Below are positions 50,554-58,885 of a stretch of DNA of 64,000 bases, piece by piece (position 1 is the first letter of the stretch; each line of letters opens with the position of its first letter). Position numbers and translations under genes: made by a program. The notes beneath the pieces were generated by a model. The model was not told where the DNA came from. It did not search any database and saw only the letters and a list, made by a program, of their open reading frames with translations. Source of the DNA: Thermovibrio ammonificans HB-1 (GTDB taxonomy: Bacteria; Aquificota; Aquificia; Desulfurobacteriales; Desulfurobacteriaceae); assembly GCF_000185805.1 (NCBI RefSeq), contig NC_014926.1, positions 1,420,501 through 1,484,500 of the forward strand, in the 5' to 3' direction.

Positions 50554-50985
50554 ATGGAAAAAAACCATGGGGGTAAAGGGATGAAACCGGTAGAGTCAAT
50601 CGAAGGAATCGGCCCCAAGTACGGGGAAAAGCTGCGAAACGCAGGGATTAAAACGGTTGAGGAGCTTCTAAAGAAAGGCTCCACACCCCAGGGAAGGAGG
50701 GAGCTTGCTCAGAAAACCGGCCTGGACGAGAGGCTAATCCTGGACTGGGTAAACAGGGCAGACCTTGAGCGGGTTAAGGGGATAGGCCCACAGTACGCCG
50801 AGCTCCTCCAGAGGGCCGGAGTTAACACTGTTGTGGAGCTCTCGAAGAGGAACCCCGAAAACCTCCTGAAGAAGTTAGAGGAGGTTAACAGGGAGAAGAA
50901 GTTGGTGAGGAAGCTCCCCACCCTGAAACAGGTAAAAGACTGGGTAGAGCAGGCAAAAGCGCTGCCGAGAGTGGTAACCTACTGA
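50554..50985 (+). CDS. Helix-hairpin-helix protein (DUF4332-like)
   Basis: A 143-residue protein containing two HhH-type units (VESIEGIGPKYGEKLRNAGIKTVEELL and LERVKGIGPQYAELLQRAGVNTVVELS), as in DUF4332 proteins. Such motifs usually contact DNA, but the function of this family is not known to me. ATG at 50554 has AGGGG six nt upstream; ATG at 50581 (MKPVES) with GGGGG upstream is also possible and fits the domain start better. It stands alone, divergent from csp. Confidence 0.8.
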   Translation: MEKNHGGKGMKPVESIEGIGPKYGEKLRNAGIKTVEELLKKGSTPQGRRELAQKTGLDERLILDWVNRADLERVKGIGPQYAELLQRAGVNTVVELSKRNPENLLKKLEEVNREKKLVRKLPTLKQVKDWVEQAKALPRVVTY

Positions 50986-50994
50986 GCCGACCAC

Positions 50995-51021
50995 AGGTGT
51001 AGCCCGCAGTGGGCTACACCT
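50995..51021. terminator. Bidirectional hairpin at a convergent gene pair
   Basis: A perfect 11-bp inverted repeat (AGGTGTAGCCC and complement) with a GCAGT loop. It begins 10 nt after the HhH gene stop and includes the stop of the convergent small gene. No T-run follows on either strand. Confidence 0.5.
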
Positions 51022-51238
51022 CAAGCTCCTCTATGAAGGTGTAGGAGCTCTGAGGGATTATCAGGGTTCTCTTCTTCACCCCCTCCTCTTTGAGCCTGAA
51101 GTACTCAGAAACGTCTTCTTTAAAGGCGAAGTAACCCGTAACTTTAACGTGGGCATCGTTTACAAACTCCAAGCTCTCTGCAAACATGTAGGTCCCCTCG
51201 GCGTAGTTGGGGGCAAAGACCACAAGGTATAGTTTCAT
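51014..51238 (-). CDS. Small uncharacterised protein
   Basis: A 74-residue protein I do not recognise. It starts MKLYLVVFAPNYAEG and has an alternating strand and helix pattern, ending IPQSSYTFIEELEV. There are no Cys, signal or membrane segment. I use the ATG at 51238, preceded by GGAGGT; the GTG six codons upstream has no binding site. It is divergent from truD and its stop lies inside a hairpin shared with the convergent HhH gene. Confidence 0.65.
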   Translation of the reverse strand: MKLYLVVFAPNYAEGTYMFAESLEFVNDAHVKVTGYFAFKEDVSEYFRLKEEGVKKRTLIIPQSSYTFIEELEV

Positions 51239-51292
51239 ACCACCTCCGTTTTTCACTTTATTAGGTAAAGATTATACAGCCGGAGAGGGAAG

Positions 51293-52348
51293 TTGAGAGT
51301 TAAATCATCGCCCGAAGCGTTTAAAGTGGAAGAGGTGCTCAAAGAGCCCCCCGGAAAGAGCGGCCCGTTCAGGCTCTACAGGCTCACAAAGAGGGGGGTT
51401 GAGGGCCTTGAAGCCTTGAAAACCGTAGCTAAAAGGAGCGGCGTTCCCCTCAGCGTAATCTCCTACGGGGGGATAAAGGATAAAAACGCCCTTACGGTTC
51501 AGTTCCTAACGGTTCCGAAGCGTTTTAGGCTAAAAACGTTCAAAACCGAAGGGCTGAGCCTGCAGGAGGCGGGGTTTGCGCGGTTGCCGGCCAAACAGCT
51601 ACACGCCGGTAACAGGTTCCAGATAGCGGTAGAAGGGGTGAAAGAGCCCCAAGAGTGGCGACTGGAGCTCCTGAAGAAGTGGGGGATTCCCAACTACTAC
51701 GGAGAGCAGCGCTTTAACTCCGTAAGGGGCGGGAAGTGTCTGCTCCACTACAGGCCGGGAACCAAAGAGGCTCTTCTGCACCTTTTTAAGGGTGCGGGCT
51801 TTGAGAGTTCGAGGGAGAGGAAGGGGAAAAGGGCCTTTGAGAGGGGGGACTTTAAAACGGCAGCTGAGCTCCTTAGGGGCTGGAGGCGAGAGGTTGCCAA
51901 AGCCCTGCTGAAGGGGGCAACCTTTGAAGAGGCGTGGAGGCTGATTCCCCGGGAAGAGCTTGAGTTCCAGGCGAACCTGCTCCAGAGCTGGCTGTTTAAC
52001 GAGAAGCTCTCCGGCGAGGTAAAGAGAAGGTGTGAACAACCCCTTAAGCTCAAGTACAGGGGAGGGACCCTGCTGTACCCTAAAGAGATGATAGAGCTTC
52101 CCCGAACCTTAGAGGCCTTTACCCTCCAGTCGGCTGAGCTCTACAGCAGGGAGCTGGAGAAGCTCAGGATAGACCCAGAGAACCTCAAAGGCTACGAGGG
52201 GCTGTTCCACAGCTTCCGAAGGGAGAGCGTTGTAAAGCCGAAGGAGTTTAAGCTTGAACGGTTCGAAAACGGGTTTGAGCTGTCGTTCCTCCTCCCGCCC
52301 GGCGCTTACGCAACCAACGTTTTAAGGTTCCTCTTCTCTGCGGTTTAA
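51293..52348 (+). CDS. truD: tRNA pseudouridine(13) synthase TruD
   Basis: A 351-residue TruD-family enzyme. Early residues SSPEAFKVEEVL and the catalytic motif SYGGIKDKNALTVQFLTV (Asp in KDKNA) are diagnostic, and GIPNYYGEQRFNSVRGG and LPPGAYATNVLRFLF are the other conserved blocks. It makes pseudouridine 13 in tRNA-Glu. The start is TTG, after GGAGAGGG; no ATG fits. Confidence 0.93.
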   Translation: MRVKSSPEAFKVEEVLKEPPGKSGPFRLYRLTKRGVEGLEALKTVAKRSGVPLSVISYGGIKDKNALTVQFLTVPKRFRLKTFKTEGLSLQEAGFARLPAKQLHAGNRFQIAVEGVKEPQEWRLELLKKWGIPNYYGEQRFNSVRGGKCLLHYRPGTKEALLHLFKGAGFESSRERKGKRAFERGDFKTAAELLRGWRREVAKALLKGATFEEAWRLIPREELEFQANLLQSWLFNEKLSGEVKRRCEQPLKLKYRGGTLLYPKEMIELPRTLEAFTLQSAELYSRELEKLRIDPENLKGYEGLFHSFRRESVVKPKEFKLERFENGFELSFLLPPGAYATNVLRFLFSAV

Positions 52349-52358
52349 GGCGATTGAA

Positions 52359-52364
52359 TATAAT
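52359..52364 (+). promoter_or_regulatory. -10 element for serA
   Basis: A perfect TATAAT 29 nt before the serA ATG, in the 45-nt gap after truD. No convincing -35 is seen, since the region is the truD 3' end. A start near 52371 would leave a short leader containing GGGAGG. Confidence 0.4.
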
Positions 52365-52393
52365 CTCCATTCACCAGCAGTAGGGAGGAACCG

Positions 52394-53995
52394 ATGGGTA
52401 AGTTTAAAGTCCTTGTTACAGAACACATAGCAGACGCCGGCATAGAGCTTCTGAAGAGCCAGCCCGACGTTGAGCTCACCTACGACCCCGAGCTCTTCAG
52501 GAACTTCGACAGGATTCTTCAGATAATCCCCGAGTACGACGCCCTCATAACGAGAAGCGGAACTCCCGTAACCGAAGAGCTCCTGGAGAGGGCAAAGAGA
52601 CTAAAAGTTGTAGGCCGTGCAGGAGTAGGCGTAGATAACATAGACCTTGAAGCGGCATCCCGTAGGGGAATACTCGTTGTGAACGCCCCCACCGGAAACA
52701 CCCTGGCGGCAACAGAGCACACAATGGGAATGATGATAGCGGCCGCCAGGCTCATCCCCTACGCCCACAAGTCCTTAAAAGAGGAGCGTAAGTGGGAGAG
52801 GAAGAAGTTTATGGGGGTTGAGCTCGCAGGTAAAACTCTGGGAATCATAGGGTTCGGCAGAATAGGCTCGAGGGTCGGCATAAGGGCAAAGGCCTTCGAC
52901 ATGAAGGTGATAGCCTACGACCCCTACATAAAGAGGGAGAAGGCCGAGAGACTCGGGGTTGAGCTCGTAGACGACCTGGACGAGCTCCTAAAGCGCTCGG
53001 ACATAATCACGGTCCACACCCCTCTTACAGATGAGACCCGCAACATGATAACCAAGCGGGAAATCGAGAAGATGAAAGACGGAGTAATCCTCCTGAACAT
53101 AGCCAGAGGGGGGATTATCAACGAGAAGGACCTTTACGAGGCCCTCGTAAGCGGAAAAGTAAGGGCCGCGGCCGTAGACGTTTTCAGTAAAGAGCCCGCA
53201 ACCGACAACATACTCCTCGACGCCCCCAACATAGTTGTAACTCCCCACATAGGGGCAAACACCTTTGAGTCCCAGACCAACGTTGCAGTGATAATCGCCA
53301 ACCAGGTACTCGCCGCTTTAAGGGGCGAGGAGGTGGAGTTTGCCGTAAACGCCCCCTTTGAGGACACAACGGCCGCCAAGAACCTTAAACCTTACATGGA
53401 GCTGGCCGAGAAGCTCGGGCTCTTTGCGGTCCAGGTTGCCTGCTCAAGGAGCAAGGAGATAGTCCTTGAGTTCCGAGGTGAGCTGGGAGAGGAGGTAAAG
53501 CCCATAACAACGGCCTTCTTGAAGGGTTACCTCCAGAAAGTTGTGGACATACCGGTTAACCTTATAAACGCGCCGTTTTTGGCCAAGGAGAAAGGGATAT
53601 CGGTTGTAGAGGTTAGAAGGCCCGAGGGAGTGAACTTCAAGAAGCTCGTAAGGGTTATCTGCAGGGGCGAAAACGGCGAGGAGTTCTCGATAGCCGGAAC
53701 CGTAATGGACGAGAAGTTCCCGAAGATTGTAGAGATAAACGGCTTCCTCTTCGACCTCACTCCCGAAGGGAAGCTGCTGCTCATCAAGAACTACGACGTT
53801 CCCGGCGTTATCGGGAAGCTCGGCTCGATTCTGGGCAAGCACAGGGTAAACATAGCCGGGTTCCAGCTGGGAAGAAAGGAGAAGGGAAAGGAGGCCAAAG
53901 GGGTAATCCTGATAGACGACGACGTTCCCCAGCAGGCCATAGAGGAGATAAAGGAGATTCCCGAAATCCTGGAAGTGAAGCAGGTAAACCTTTAG
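52394..53995 (+). CDS. serA: D-3-phosphoglycerate dehydrogenase SerA
   Basis: A 533-residue long-form enzyme for the first step of serine synthesis. The NAD motif is LGIIGFGRIGSRVG, the catalytic Arg, Glu and His lie in NIARGGIINEKDL, the middle segment and VVTPHIGANTFESQ. A substrate-binding (ASB) domain follows at about 320-450, then a C-terminal ACT domain (LLLIKNYDVPGVIGKLGSILGKHRVNIAGFQLGR), suggesting serine feedback. Converges on ruvB. Confidence 0.97.
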   Translation: MGKFKVLVTEHIADAGIELLKSQPDVELTYDPELFRNFDRILQIIPEYDALITRSGTPVTEELLERAKRLKVVGRAGVGVDNIDLEAASRRGILVVNAPTGNTLAATEHTMGMMIAAARLIPYAHKSLKEERKWERKKFMGVELAGKTLGIIGFGRIGSRVGIRAKAFDMKVIAYDPYIKREKAERLGVELVDDLDELLKRSDIITVHTPLTDETRNMITKREIEKMKDGVILLNIARGGIINEKDLYEALVSGKVRAAAVDVFSKEPATDNILLDAPNIVVTPHIGANTFESQTNVAVIIANQVLAALRGEEVEFAVNAPFEDTTAAKNLKPYMELAEKLGLFAVQVACSRSKEIVLEFRGELGEEVKPITTAFLKGYLQKVVDIPVNLINAPFLAKEKGISVVEVRRPEGVNFKKLVRVICRGENGEEFSIAGTVMDEKFPKIVEINGFLFDLTPEGKLLLIKNYDVPGVIGKLGSILGKHRVNIAGFQLGRKEKGKEAKGVILIDDDVPQQAIEEIKEIPEILEVKQVNL

Positions 53996-53999
53996 AACT

Positions 54000-54962
54000 T
54001 CAAGGCCTTTCGCTCTCAAAGAGCGGGAGGCCTTCTCCCTTCAAACCCAAAGCCTTCCAGCCCTTTTCGGTAAGTTTCCTGCCCCTGGGCGTTTTAACCA
54101 GGTAACCCATCTCTATGAGGAAGGGCTCGTGAACCGACTCAACGGTGTCGGGGTCTTCTTTAAGGACGGTTGAGAGGGTAGAGAGCCCCACAGGTCCGCC
54201 CTTGAATGTAGTGGCGATGGTCTCGAGAATCTTCCTGTCGAGGCGGTCAAGGCCGTAGCGGTCTATACCGAGGTCCTCAAGAACGGCCTCAACTTCCCGA
54301 GCGTCTATAACTTCCCAGCCGTGAACGGTGGCGTAGTCCCTGACCCGCTTGAGTATCTGGTTCAGTATCCTGGGCGTGCCACGGCTACAGCCGGCAAGGA
54401 GCTCAAGGGCCCCTTCGGTCAGGTTCAGCTTGAGCTTCTCTGCTCCCCTGCGGGCAACCTCTTTCAGCTCCCGGGGGGAGTAGAGCTCAAGCCGGCACAC
54501 TATACCGAACCGGCTCCTCAAAGGAGGCGTGATTAGGTTGAGCCTGGTTGTGGCGCCAACGAGGGTGAAAGGGGGAAGCTCAAATGAGACGGCCCGCTTA
54601 CCGCCGACTATAACATCTACCCTGAAGTCCTCCATGGCGGTGTAGAGCATCTCCTCTATGGAGCGGGGAAGGCGGTGGATTTCGTCTATGAAGAGGATAT
54701 CTCCCTCGTTCAGGGTTGTGAGAACGCCCAGCAGGTCGCCTTTACGCTCCACTGTGGGAGCCGAAAGGAGCTTCAACCCCACCCGAAGCTCAGAGGCGAG
54801 TATGGTGGCGAGGGTCGTTTTTCCGGTGCCGGGCGGGCCGTAGAGGAGTATGTGGTCGAGGGGTTCACCCCGCCTCTTGGCAGACTCAACGGCAACTTTT
54901 AGAACCCTCTTTACGGGCTCCTGACCTATAAACTCTGCAAAGCTACTCGGTCTCTCTATCAC
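54000..54962 (-). CDS. ruvB: Holliday junction helicase RuvB
   Basis: A 320-residue AAA+ motor. Walker A YGPPGTGKTTLA, Walker B ILFIDEIHRLPRSIEEMLY, sensor 1 GATTRLNLITPPLRSRFG and the C-terminal winged helix with GGPVGLSTLSTVL are present. It drives branch migration with RuvA, whose gene overlaps it by 20 bp. The last codons are also the stem of a plus-strand hairpin. Confidence 0.98.
   Translation of the reverse strand: MIERPSSFAEFIGQEPVKRVLKVAVESAKRRGEPLDHILLYGPPGTGKTTLATILASELRVGLKLLSAPTVERKGDLLGVLTTLNEGDILFIDEIHRLPRSIEEMLYTAMEDFRVDVIVGGKRAVSFELPPFTLVGATTRLNLITPPLRSRFGIVCRLELYSPRELKEVARRGAEKLKLNLTEGALELLAGCSRGTPRILNQILKRVRDYATVHGWEVIDAREVEAVLEDLGIDRYGLDRLDRKILETIATTFKGGPVGLSTLSTVLKEDPDTVESVHEPFLIEMGYLVKTPRGRKLTEKGWKALGLKGEGLPLFESERP
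54002..54034 (+). terminator. Probable serA terminator inside ruvB 3' end
   Basis: AAGGCCTTTCGCTCT pairs with AGAGCGGGAGGCCTT over 15 bp (two G-U pairs) around a CAA loop, 7 nt after the serA stop. CTCCCTTC follows rather than a true T-run. The stem encodes the C-terminus of ruvB on the other strand. Confidence 0.5.
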
Positions 54963-55518
54963 CTAAACTCCCCGAAAGGCGTTTAAGGGCCTCTTTAACG
55001 GCCTCTTCAACTCCTACACCGGTTAAATTTAGGCCTTTCAGGGCTTCGTTTATCTCGGCCGTTGTGTAGCCGAGCCTCCTCAGAACCTCCTTAACCTCCC
55101 GGGGCACCTCGCCGCTTACAAGCTTTCCCTTCAGCTCCGTGATGAGCCTACGGGAGAGCTTCCGCCCCAACCCGGGCACCTTAGAGAGGGCTTCAACATC
55201 TTCCCCCTCGAGCACCTTCACAAACTCCTCCGGAGAGAAAACGGAGAGAACCGCAAGGGCAAGGCGGCTTCCCACTTTGGGAACCTTCATAAGCTGCCTG
55301 AAGAGCTCCCTCTCCTCCCGGGTTTTAAAGCCGAACAGCTGAGGAGCCCCCTCCTGGGGGAAGAGCAGCTCTGTGTAAAGGGTCACATGGGTTCCCTCGT
55401 GAAGCTCGGGAAGGAGCCTTTCGGGGACAAGCAGCCTTAAAGTAAAACAGCCGCAGCTGAGGAAAACAGCGCCGTCTCCCTTGCCGGAAACGGTCCCGCT
55501 GACCGCCTCAACCATCAC
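54943..55518 (-). CDS. ruvA: Holliday junction protein RuvA
   Basis: A 191-residue DNA-binding subunit. OB-fold at the N-terminus (SGTVSGKGDGAVFLSCGCFTLRLLVP), tandem HhH (FRQLMKVPKVGSRLALAVLS and LSKVPGLGRKLSRRLITELKGK), and domain III (VLRRLGYTTAEINEALKGL). It targets RuvB to four-way junctions. It overlaps gspN by 4 nt, an odd operon partner. Confidence 0.96.
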   Translation of the reverse strand: MMVEAVSGTVSGKGDGAVFLSCGCFTLRLLVPERLLPELHEGTHVTLYTELLFPQEGAPQLFGFKTREERELFRQLMKVPKVGSRLALAVLSVFSPEEFVKVLEGEDVEALSKVPGLGRKLSRRLITELKGKLVSGEVPREVKEVLRRLGYTTAEINEALKGLNLTGVGVEEAVKEALKRLSGSLGDRETE

Positions 55519-56237
55519 AGCACCTCAAGGTCTTTTAGAGTGCCCCTCAGGGTGAAGGTGAAGCTCTTACCCTTAAGGTCGCCGCTCTCGGCGGTAACGT
55601 GAACCTTGGCGTTGAGGTAAGAAGAGGCGGGATTCACCGGGTTAACGTTCAGGTAGCCGCTGGCCCGTAAAAGGGCATCGGGCCCGCTGCCCGTTACGGT
55701 TAGCTTAACCCTGTTGACCCCCTCAACCCGATACTTAACCGTAACCCTGCCAAGCCTTAGGGTCTCAAAGGAGAAGAGGCCGAACTTCAAGTTCGAAACC
55801 TCAAGGTTGCTGAACAGAAGCTCCCCGCTACCCCCTACGAGCTTACCCCCTTTCAACTCAAGAGAGCCCTCACCCGAGAGCTTCCCCTTCAAATCGCCGC
55901 CGCAGCGCCCCAGTTTAAGGCCGAAGGCCTTAAACTCAACCTTCCCAACCGGGTAGGTAAGCTCACCTCCTACGCTACCGCCGCAAGCCTCAGCGTAGAA
56001 CCGGAACCGGTGGGTCCCCCGGGGTCCAACAGACAGCCTCTCAAAACAGACCGGAAGCGAGCCGAAACAAACAGACCTGAAAACAACCTCCGGAGGAAGC
56101 CTTTTTACCTCAACCGAAGAGAAAGAGAGCCCCCTCTTACAGGCCTCGTAACCCACAAGCCTGTCAAAGGGAAAGGTGAAGTAGAGGGCAACTGCCGTTA
56201 AAACGAGGAAGAGAACGAGGTAACCGAGCTTCCTCAT
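55515..56237 (-). CDS. gspN: GspN-like type II secretion protein
   Basis: A 240-residue protein with one N-terminal membrane segment (GYLVLFLVLTAVALYFTFPF) and a periplasmic beta-rich domain in repeating strands, as in GspN. Sequence conservation is low, so I rely on topology and on being downstream of gspK-L-M. It overlaps gspM and ruvA by 4 nt each. Confidence 0.7.
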   Translation of the reverse strand: MRKLGYLVLFLVLTAVALYFTFPFDRLVGYEACKRGLSFSSVEVKRLPPEVVFRSVCFGSLPVCFERLSVGPRGTHRFRFYAEACGGSVGGELTYPVGKVEFKAFGLKLGRCGGDLKGKLSGEGSLELKGGKLVGGSGELLFSNLEVSNLKFGLFSFETLRLGRVTVKYRVEGVNRVKLTVTGSGPDALLRASGYLNVNPVNPASSYLNAKVHVTAESGDLKGKSFTFTLRGTLKDLEVL

Positions 56238-56788
56238 TGTGCTCTCCTGAAGAAGTAGAGGGTGAGCTTCCCCGAAACGAGGCCGTTCTCGTCGTAGTCG
56301 GAGAGGGAAACGGAAACCACCCTAAAGGCGTAGCTCCCCCTCTCGAGCCTGTTTATAAACCTTGCAAGCCTGTTAAGCTCAACCTGCGAGAAGGAAACGG
56401 ATAGCCTGTCACGCTCTATGCCGTTTGAAGTTTCCCCTGCAAGCACCTTAACAGAGTCTATCTGAAGGCCCACCATACGGGCAACGCTCTTAACGTAGGA
56501 TGAGGGGTCAAGGCCTATCCCCCTGTCAACCTTAACAAGGAGCGGGTTAAGGCGGGAGCGTAAAGCCGCAAGCTCCTCAAGCTGAACCTTGAGGGAGTTA
56601 ACTTTTTTCAGCAGAAGCTCCCGACGCTCCCTGTACCGGTCAACAGAGCTCTTCAAGGGGAGGAAAACCAACCCCAGGTACAAAACAAACAGCAGAACCG
56701 GCACGAAAACGAGAAGGAGCCTCTTCTCCCTATCGCTTAAAGAAGAGAGCCTCTCTTCCAGAACTTCCCTCAACTCCTTAACGTCCAA
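56234..56788 (-). CDS. gspM: GspM-like type II secretion protein
   Basis: A 184-residue protein. A short cytosolic part, a membrane helix (LLLVFVPVLLFVLYLGLVFLP), a coiled coil (RYRERRELLLKKVNSLKVQLEELAALRSRL), then a ferredoxin-like periplasmic domain, the PilO/GspM plan. It binds GspL in the assembly platform. It overlaps gspL by 11 bp. Confidence 0.78.
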   Translation of the reverse strand: MDVKELREVLEERLSSLSDREKRLLLVFVPVLLFVLYLGLVFLPLKSSVDRYRERRELLLKKVNSLKVQLEELAALRSRLNPLLVKVDRGIGLDPSSYVKSVARMVGLQIDSVKVLAGETSNGIERDRLSVSFSQVELNRLARFINRLERGSYAFRVVSVSLSDYDENGLVSGKLTLYFFRRAQ

Positions 56789-58016
56789 GCTTCACCCCTG
56801 AAACCGTAACTGTGAACTTCACTCCCCCTTTCACCTGGGAGGTGGAGGAGACGGAAACCTTTCTAAAGCGGGCTCTCAGGTTGGCTACGAAAGCGTCCAC
56901 CAGGTTACTCCCCTGAGCCAGGCCGGTAACGGTGAAACGGCCGCTCTTGATATCCCCCTCAATCTCCAAAACCTTTAACCCCTTAACCACCGAGCGGGAA
57001 ATGGCATCAAGGTAAAGCAGCAGCGGAGGCCTGTCTGCAAGAAGGAATCGGGCCTCCTCTTTTAAAGACTCAATCTCCTGGGGAATCTGAATCTCGGGAG
57101 CCACAACCTTTTCCCCTAAAAGCTCGGAGAGCTTCGAGTAGAGCTCCCCCTTTAAGGCCGTGTAGTCCCTCTTTGCGGCAACAAGCTGAACAACCTGAGC
57201 GGCCGTAAAGAAAAAGAGAGAAACGGCAATGCCCCCTGCCAACTTAACAAGCAGCAGCCTGTTCTTCTGGAGGAAGTCCAGGTTAAAAAGGGAGCGCTGG
57301 AAGAAGAAGGCCCTGCACCTGAACCTGCGCAGGTGCCTAAGACCGTAAGCGTTGAAAAAGAGGGGCGTTTCCCTGCCGAAGGGGTGAATTTCCGGAACCT
57401 CAAAGGAAACAAGCTTTCCGAGCTCCCCCTTAAACTCCTCCGACAGGGCTCCCCCGCCCACCAGCAAAAGCTTGCCTTTAAACAGCCCCTTCAGCCGCTC
57501 AACGGCGGCAGAGAGCCGCGGAAGGTGGTACGAAAAGCCGCCACGGAGGAGCTCAAAACCCGTTATAAGACCGCCTTCCACCCGGTAACAGCTGAGCTTA
57601 GAGGCCCCGGCATCGAGGACGGTAAAAGGAGACTCTCCGAAGAGCAGGTAGCCTGCAGTGGCACCTCCAACGGCGTCAACGGTGAGGAACGAGAGCTCCT
57701 TAAACTTCTCCCTCAGGGAGTTGAGAACCTGCACCTTCTCAACGAAAGTTAAAAACCTACACCCCTTCTCCAGCCTCTCAACGGGGCAGTAGGCAACGGC
57801 AACTTCAGAAGGGGAGACCGAAAGCTCCGCGGCAACGTCGCTGACAATCAGCCTCTTTAAGTTGGTCCCCTTACAGACGGGGTAGTCTGAAAACTTAACG
57901 AGAGCCGTTGCCGAAGAGACGCCGACAACCAATGGAGCTGCCGGCAGCTCTCCCAAACCGAAGGCCTTGCCGTCGAACCACTTAACGGCGGAGCTTCCAG
58001 CATCAACCCCTATCAT
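56778..58016 (-). CDS. gspL: GspL-like type II secretion protein
   Basis: A 412-residue protein. The cytosolic half is an actin-like PilM-type fold (IGVDAGSSAVKWFDG, VTAVGG-type VDAVGGATAGYLLFG, VLDAGASKLSCY), followed by a membrane helix (LLVKLAGGIAVSLFFFTAAQVV) and a PilN-like periplasmic domain. GspL links the GspE ATPase to the platform. It overlaps gspK by 4 nt. Confidence 0.82.
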   Translation of the reverse strand: MIGVDAGSSAVKWFDGKAFGLGELPAAPLVVGVSSATALVKFSDYPVCKGTNLKRLIVSDVAAELSVSPSEVAVAYCPVERLEKGCRFLTFVEKVQVLNSLREKFKELSFLTVDAVGGATAGYLLFGESPFTVLDAGASKLSCYRVEGGLITGFELLRGGFSYHLPRLSAAVERLKGLFKGKLLLVGGGALSEEFKGELGKLVSFEVPEIHPFGRETPLFFNAYGLRHLRRFRCRAFFFQRSLFNLDFLQKNRLLLVKLAGGIAVSLFFFTAAQVVQLVAAKRDYTALKGELYSKLSELLGEKVVAPEIQIPQEIESLKEEARFLLADRPPLLLYLDAISRSVVKGLKVLEIEGDIKSGRFTVTGLAQGSNLVDAFVANLRARFRKVSVSSTSQVKGGVKFTVTVSGVKLGR

Positions 58017-58885
58017 TCAACGACCTTCCACTCAAGAATCCTGCGCCTCGTGGTGAGGGCCACAACAGACGCAGTGGCATCTCCGTAGGAAGCGGTAACC
58101 TCTACCCGAAAGTAGTTGCACCTGTTTGTTATTATCGGCCTTATCTCAAAGTAGAGCTCTCTGGTGAAACCGGGAATGTCTAAGAGGTCCTGCAACTTCC
58201 TTATCGGCCGCGCCTCAATTATACTATCAGCAAGGGTGGGAGTTATCCGGTCGGAGAGGGCCATCAGGAGCTTCTTCCCGGCCGAGTTGACGTTCACCTT
58301 CCCGGAGCCGTAAACGGTAAAGTAGGGTTTAACCTTTTTCACAACCTTGTAGGTGAACCCCTTAACGTAGTAAAGCTCCCCCAGGCTCTTCATCGGCGAG
58401 TTGGAGGGTTTGTAGCCGAAGGCCTCGTAGTAGTCCGCCTCTGCACCGTCGCCGGTTACCCGGCTGTCCTTGTCTATCCAGTCCTTCAGGGCGTCCAGGA
58501 GGTCGGGGTTGAGGTTGAGCTCCTCAAAGAGCCGCTTCCCCACCTTAAAGTAGACCGGGTTCGTAAGCTTGTTAACGTTCAGCTTGCCGCACAGGTCCTC
58601 TATTCTTATAGAGAGGGCAACGCCGCTGTAGTTGTAGTGTATCGGCTTTGCCCAGTCGTCGCCTGTGCCGTCGAAGCTGTTGTCGTCTTCCTTTAAATAC
58701 TTAAGGGCTATCTTAACGGCCGAAACGGCGGCGTGGTAGGCAACGGTGTAGTCCTTAACGGCCTCGGACCTCTTAACCCCCTGAGAGGAAAGGAAGAGGA
58801 CAGAAAAGAGGAAAGCGGCCAGAACGGCCACCACAACGAGAACGATAAACAGAACGAAGCCTCTCCTACTGGGAGAAGAACTCAA
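58013..58885 (-). CDS. gspK: GspK minor pseudopilin
   Basis: A 290-residue prepilin-like protein. The short leader ends in RRG, followed by a hydrophobic helix (FVLFIVLVVVAVLAAFLFSVLFL) with no Glu at position 5, which is typical of GspK. The large alpha domain carries LNVNKLTNP and the segment SGKVNVNSAGKKLLMALS. It caps the pseudopilus. Start is TTG with GGAGAAGG upstream, 20 bp inside mtnA. Confidence 0.88.
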   Translation of the reverse strand: MSSSPSRRGFVLFIVLVVVAVLAAFLFSVLFLSSQGVKRSEAVKDYTVAYHAAVSAVKIALKYLKEDDNSFDGTGDDWAKPIHYNYSGVALSIRIEDLCGKLNVNKLTNPVYFKVGKRLFEELNLNPDLLDALKDWIDKDSRVTGDGAEADYYEAFGYKPSNSPMKSLGELYYVKGFTYKVVKKVKPYFTVYGSGKVNVNSAGKKLLMALSDRITPTLADSIIEARPIRKLQDLLDIPGFTRELYFEIRPIITNRCNYFRVEVTASYGDATASVVALTTRRRILEWKVVE

